64,000 bases of DNA, from assembly GCF_954871325.1 (NCBI RefSeq), contig NC_088775.1:32589561-32653560 (forward strand), given 5' to 3'. This DNA is from Gordionus sp. m RMFG-2023. Its lineage: Eukaryota > Nematomorpha > Gordioida > Chordodea > Parachordodidae. This document shows, in pieces, positions 59,205 through 64,000 of the stretch. A program made the position numbers and the translations under genes. Under the pieces are notes generated by a model. The model was not told the DNA's origin. It was given only the letters and a program-made list of their open reading frames with translations, and ran no database searches. How positions within the stretch are numbered: position 1 is the stretch's first letter; every line of letters starts with the position of its first letter.

Positions 59205-60417
59205 ATAGTGATGTTAAAAGTTACTTTTGAAACATAACTAGTTACAGTTACTAGTTACATTGACAAAAACATAACTAGTTACATTGACAAAAACATAACT
59301 AGTTACAGTTACTAGTTACATTTTTACAAAAGTAACTAGTTATTAGTTACAGTTATTTTCAAAAGTAACTAGTTACTTACTTTATACATCCTTTATATGC
59401 GCATTATTTATTTATTGAATGCATTTATTTAATATAAAAAAAATTAGGATAAACAAAGTATAATCAGTTATTTAAAATAATATACAATTTATTTATATAA
59501 AAAATATCGCAAAATTGAATATTTACATCCTATATAAAAATATATATTTGCATTGAAAAAAAAAACATTTATTTTTCATAAAAATTAGAATCTAATAAAT
59601 GTTTATTTGCTTTTAACAACAAATTAATTTCAAAGTTATTGTCTAGGAGATGTGCTCGTTTATCTCCAAAAACCAGCTTACCTGGCTGAATAAGCGCTCT
59701 ACGGGAGCACTTGATGTTAGAACAACATTATATTTAATAAAGAGTAATTTTAACTTTGGAAAATCGTTATATAAAGAAAAAGTGTTGTTATTAGATTTGA
59801 TAAAGTTTTCTATAAGTTCATTATCCAGAATATTTTGGCGCTTTAGGTCAAAAAATTCAACTACATCAAGTGATGTTGGTTTTGAGCATGATTCATTCGT
59901 CTGGGATTCACTTTGAGGTATTAAGGTATTTATTAAATTTAAAATTTCCTCCTTTTTTGCTTTATTCCTTTCTTGCCTAATCCAAGGCCAGTCAGTTTTA
60001 AATAAAGGGTGAAGAATTGCAGCAATGATGTTGTCATTATCATAGAGATTATTAAACCTATAACATGTTATTATTAATTTATAAATAATTATTTGATTTT
60101 AGTTACCTTTTTTCAATACTAGCTAATATAGTATCCTTTAGAGGTTGACAATATTTTAATCCCTACACATCTGCCATACATATAAGTATTTGTGTTATTG
60201 TTGGGAACAATCAGACCTTTTCACAATCACAATATATTAAAAATAAAATTAATTATTTGAATATATCTTTAAAAGTAACTAGTTACTTTTGGCAGTTACA
60301 TTTCAAAAATTTTAACTAGTTACAGTTACTAGTTACAATTTTAAAAATATAACTAGTTACAGTTATTTTTTAGCCAAAATGTAACTAGTTACAGGTAACG
60401 TTACCTTAACAACACTA
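59205..60417 (-). mobile_element. ACTAGTTAC-family hAT element with perfect duplication (1.2 kb)
   Basis: The left end TAGTGATGTTAA and right end ...TTAACAACACTA are inverted and fit YARNG. CAAAGTTA flanks both (59,197-59,204 and 60,418-60,425). Subterminal regions are packed with GTAACTAGTTAC palindromes (about eight). It contains the 3' part of a minus-strand transposase gene. Internally deleted. Confidence 0.93.
59592..60180 (-). pseudogene. hAT transposase C-terminal part with a 49-nt intron
   Basis: Minus strand: CQPLKDTILASIEKR, a GT/AG intron (60,058-60,106), then FNNLYDNDNIIAAILHPLFK (the hAT ..A..LHP.FK motif). An acidic/Ser region leads to FPKLKLLFIKYNVVLTSSAP and VERLFSQAGKLVFGDKRAHL, the dimerisation domain, ending at a TAG at 59,592. 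From the intron on the frame is open, so the copy looks recently active even though the N-terminal and catalytic parts are deleted. Confidence 0.8.
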
Positions 60418-60441
60418 CAAAGTTAGATTAACAAAAAAAAT

Positions 60442-60608
60442 GCATTGCTGGGATTCGAACCCAAAGCCATCAGCTTCGTAAGCGACGCTCTTGCCGATTA
60501 GGCCACAGACGCTTTTCTAGGTCGATTTTTTAAATATATATATTATAAATTGTGACACTGTGATGTGACTATTACACGGCTTTTATATATATTATTATAG
60601 ATAGATAT
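60442..60608 (-). repeat. tRNA-derived SINE-like repeat, copy 1
   Basis: A tRNA-like part (60,442-60,512) has an A-box TGGCCTAATCGG and a perfect B-box GGTTCGAATCC. The acceptor and anticodon stems pair poorly (loop TTACGAA), so it is not called a functional tRNA. It is preceded on its strand by ATAATATATATAAAAGCC and a GTGTCAC-rich linker, as in copy 2, and followed by a T-run. Confidence 0.7.
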
Positions 60609-60872
60609 ATGTTTATGGTGTAAAATGGTAATGTTAGATATTATTTTAATGGATGCTTTGATGAATAAGTGTTTGATATGGTATGATGCTATAAGAATAC
60701 TATTGGTTATTAACGGATATTTTTAAAAGAATATTAAAAATTTAAAAATATAAGAATACCTATTTAATAGTTTGAATTTTAAAGTAGCTACAAACTTTGA
60801 ATCTTATCTGATTAATTTTGCCAGATTAAGAAAGAAAAAAAATATTTTGCCAAGATTGAGAAAAAAAAATCT
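60609..60872. other. Spacer between SINE-like copies
   Basis: AT-rich; no feature seen. Confidence 0.4.
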
Positions 60873-61015
60873 TTGCTGGGATTCGAACCTAAGTCCATTA
60901 TATTTGTAAACGACGCTCTTGCCGATTGGGCCACAAGTCACTTATCAAAATTAGTGACTGTGACAGTCACTGACACAGTGTGACAAGGCTTTTATATATA
61001 TTATTATATAGATAT
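60873..61015 (-). repeat. tRNA-derived SINE-like repeat, copy 2
   Basis: Same orientation and layout as copy 1: A-box TGGCCCAATCGG, B-box GGTTCGAATCC, shared GGCAAGAGCGTCG core, T-run after it, and ATAATATATATAAAAGCC upstream. The anticodon arm is more decayed. The linker contains CAGTGAC / GTCACTG inverted repeats. Confidence 0.7.
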
Positions 61016-61379
61016 TAATTTTAATAAAATTTTAAATTAAAAGATATATATCAAACATTGTTATAAAATTATTTTGTAATTTTAATTTAGAATAAACTAG
61101 GCAAATATTAAATTTTATATATATGATTAAGTCAGTGATTGATACATAATTAGGGGAAAAACAAAAATTTATTATATATGGTCATCTTATGTTCAGTTGC
61201 AAATTAAATTTCCAAAATGACTAGAAACTCCAATTTTTTCCTCATGGTTGTTTAATTTCAAAAATGTTCCAAATAATATATGTTAAAACATTATCAAAAA
61301 TTTATTTTCTATTCCCACTTTTAAAATGTAAGGAAAAATTTTAAGATTATTTTTATTGGGGGAAAGAATAGAAGTTACA
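61016..61379. other. AT-rich spacer, no gene seen
   Basis: Nothing recognised. It would be the 3' flank of the possible exon that follows on the minus strand. Confidence 0.35.
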
Positions 61380-61615
61380 CTAATGAGGAGGTTTATTCTT
61401 ATCATATTTTCTATGGGACGGCACGAAAAATATTTTGCCCATAGAGTTTTCAAACCGCTTTATAATCCGTAATTCAAAAAACTGGTGTACTACTGCATTT
61501 AGTTCGAGGTTGTAGAAATCGAAAGAATTAGTTACTTTATCTGCCAAAATGGTTCCTTCTCTAGTATTTTTTTTGGAGGTATACATACTATGGATAATCT
61601 CTGCTCCTCGGATAA
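61380..61615 (-). CDS. Possible terminal exon of an unknown host gene
   Basis: On the minus strand, a T-rich tract ending TATCCGAG is followed by about 75 open codons with unbiased usage: EIIHSMYTSKKNTREGTILA, DKVTNSFDFYNLELNAVVHQ, FFELRIIKRFENSMGKIFFV, then PSHRKYDKNKPPH and a stop. It looks like a folded, helical C-terminus. No family recognised and no upstream exon identified. An ATG-started reading from 61,688 adds only AT-driven residues. Confidence 0.45.
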
Positions 61616-61689
61616 AAAAATAAAGGTTTATAAGCATATTTGTTTTGAGCATTATTCGAATGACAACAATATGAATAGCAAATTGCAAT

Positions 61690-64000
61690 TAATCATAATG
61701 CTAATTTTATGAATCGAAAGATAATTGTTATTATAATTTTATATTTTTTTTAATAAATATTATATAATTTTTCATAGAGTTATTTATAATAATTAATAAT
61801 AACTCAAAAAAGGATTGTGCGTTTTCTATTTTTCCCCAAATAATCGCTAGGCATTTATAATAACAAGATTAATTCTTCTTTTTTTAAAATTATCTTCCCA
61901 TTGTTCTTATGAATATTAAAATATTGAAAAAAGATTTTAAAATTATTTTAATGTTGAATATGGTTTATATAGATAAAAATATTAACTAAACTTTAAACTT
62001 TACTAAGTTCTCTCCTTGAAATGCCACCAAAAGTTCATTTTAAAAAAAAGAATAGGAATGGATAGGTTTATTTAAAATAATCATTTTTTTGCTTCTTTCA
62101 TTTTTTGAATTTTACAATCAACGGAAAATTTAAATTTATGGGGGCAAACTTTTTAACTATAATAAAAATCTACTTTTTAATCTTCCATTTTATTCTCTTA
62201 TTTATAGATGAATTACTTTTCGCGCACATAGCACTTAAACTGGTTTTAATTTAATTATCCATACTAATAAATTTTTTACGGCGATTAAGAGTTTAAAGAA
62301 GGAAATGGGTGTTTTAAACCGAAAATATTATGGCATGCAATACGGTAAATTTCGATATGAAATTTTGAAACCGTTATTTCTGAAACTTTGATAAGTCATA
62401 ACTGTCATAAATGATACTTATTTTAATAGAAATGTCAATCAATTTTTATAAATATATATATTAGTTTTTAATTAATGAAATGTCAGTCATTTCTGAAAAA
62501 TAGTTTTGTTAATTTTTTGTGAAAAAGAATTCATTATTTTTACTTGGTAATTTTTTCATGATATTTTTTGTAATGATAAAAACTATGAAATTTAATAAAA
62601 AAGTGTTTCCTTATTTTATAATTCCGAATTTAACTCTTTAATTCAGTAGTGTGTCTTTTTGAGTTTATTTTTATATTAGAATTTAGTCTCTTTTTTTTAT
62701 ATAATTAATATTAAGTATTTTTTTTATCAAAACTTTCGATTAATAAGATAATTGTTGTTTTTGTCATTCCGGTTCTCCTAGATTAACTAGTAAATTTGCC
62801 TGGGCCCATCATCCATGATTATAATAATATAGGGGAGACCGATGGCAAGAATCTCGTTTTTTTTCCGCTGAAAATTTTATTTTACTATGATAGTGAAAAC
62901 ATTTAGGTTATACAGAATCAAAAAAAAATCCCAGTTTATTACTTCATATAGTTTGACCGCCATTTAAGATTTAATAAAAGACATTTTTTTGCTAACATGC
63001 CTGAGTTAGATGGTAATACTGGATGAAATGACAAAAATGAATTAAAAATCAACATAAATTTTTAATTTTGAATATATCTATTTAACAATTAATATGCATA
63101 ATAAACAGTCTAAACAATAAGTTCATATACGTATACTCATTCCAAACATCGTGATAGGAGTGGCTGAGAACGAATAGCAGGCAAGGCTAAAAGGGAAACG
63201 CTCATGATTTTTATTCCTAAGAGCTAGACATATAAAATTTGTCAATAGATGTCTCTATGCATTTTATCTGATCTATGGTTAATTATTTTTAAAAAGGGAG
63301 ATGTTTTAGCGGTTAATAGCAAAAAAAGATTTTAACACATTCCCTAAAAAAAATAATTTAGGTTTCTTTACTTACCAGGGTGGAATTGATGATCAAAATT
63401 CATCACTTAAAATCACTTGACATTTTATTACAAATACAGCCTTTGAATATTATTTAAATCTATGTTAGCAGTTTGATAAGTGAAAATTATTTATTGGCCT
63501 TTCAGTTGCTTAAAAATTATTATAACATTAAATTTTTCATCATTTTATTAACTTATATTTGTAACACTAACAGACAATACTCAAATATTTAATTGGTATT
63601 TAATTTCAGCATAAATTAAATATTAAAATTTCTTCATCAAAATATTTAAATCCAGCTTTTTCTGGCCCCAAGTTTATTTCCAAATTTGGATTTGACTAGG
63701 CCAAAAGGGGAAAATCTGCAACCAAAGACGCTGCGACACCGAAAAGTTGATTGAAGATTAGGATTTTTATTGTTCGACACGAATCTGATATGTTGATTAT
63801 TTTTTTTTGCAACACATTCAAATCCAAGATTTTGTGATTGAAATTAGTATCTTTAATTTTGAGGCTTATATTTTATAATTTGTTGGTAAATTATTTTGTC
63901 AATATATATCCGGTTTTCTTCATATCTAGATACCTGTCATTGACTTAAATATGCTCGGATGCTATCTGTTTGTATTGTCCATCTACCCTCACTTATTTCT
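61690..64000. other. AT-rich sequence to the end of the window, no gene seen
   Basis: No element or gene recognised. Two short less AT-biased patches (63,160-63,225; 63,690-63,755, one frame reading PKGENLQPKTLRHRKVD) could be exon pieces but lack clear splice sites. No terminal repeats found. Confidence 0.4.

Noticed and set aside
60442-60512. Functional tRNA gene
   Set aside because: Acceptor, D and anticodon stems pair poorly and a second similar copy with a shared non-tRNA upstream part exists; a SINE-like repeat fits better.
63160-63755. Two short less AT-biased patches as exons
   Set aside because: No consistent splice sites or frames; composition alone is not enough.

Overview
This is eukaryotic DNA, about three quarters A+T by eye, dominated by nested transposable elements. 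An animal source is the best guess. The Gypsy-type remnants, a spliced Ginger1-type DNA transposon with an OTU domain, ZMYM1-like hAT remnants and a tRNA-derived SINE-like repeat are all combinations typical of invertebrate genomes. Introns read from splice sites and phase are mostly short (41-205 nt). No rRNA, mitochondrial, bacterial or CRISPR sequence was seen, and I cannot name a species.

Layout. 1-2 kb: a foldback element with 260-bp inverted ends and C-tracts. 1.97-13.18 kb: one large hAT-type insertion bounded by 8-bp duplications (CCTAGCAA). It carries a small unknown ORF, a LINE fragment, a Gypsy-type fossil and a Tc1/IS630-type element. 13.3-14.1 kb: two small hAT-type MITEs. 15.9-23.1 kb: hAT remnants containing a GGCCCGG-family MITE, which is itself split by a 4.19-kb Ginger1-type transposon (16,636-20,822, CCGG duplication). 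A LINE fragment with an exact 168-bp duplication follows. 23.49-24.92 kb: a Tc1/IS630-type element with identical 103-bp ends that keeps only an N-terminal HTH protein.

25.95-45.24 kb: the one convincing host gene. Seven exons with matching splice phases encode a disordered, basic/Asn-Ser-rich protein of unknown function. Its third intron in view is 15.6 kb and holds a Gypsy-type LTR fossil (28.4-39.75 kb). That fossil was hit by four hAT copies, and its middle segment is inverted between two of them, so the 8-bp target duplications are swapped. A second retroelement fragment lies at 40.7-41.3 kb in the same intron.

45.66-49.98 kb: an LTR element with paired 440-455-bp LTRs and only gag/protease remnants. 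50-57 kb: ZMYM1-like hAT remnants, MITEs, a minisatellite and a foldback element. 58.1-61.0 kb: a second LINE copy interrupted at its tail by a 1.2-kb hAT element (duplication CAAAGTTA), then two tRNA-derived repeats. 61.4-61.6 kb: a possible terminal exon of an unknown gene. The rest is AT-rich sequence in which I recognise nothing.

The elements record a layered history: LTR and LINE copies first, then several hAT families, Tc1/IS630 relatives and the Ginger1-type element inserted into them. hAT copies later served as substrates for an inversion. The most notable items are the Ginger1-type transposon, the swapped-duplication inversion, and the host gene carrying this material in one intron.
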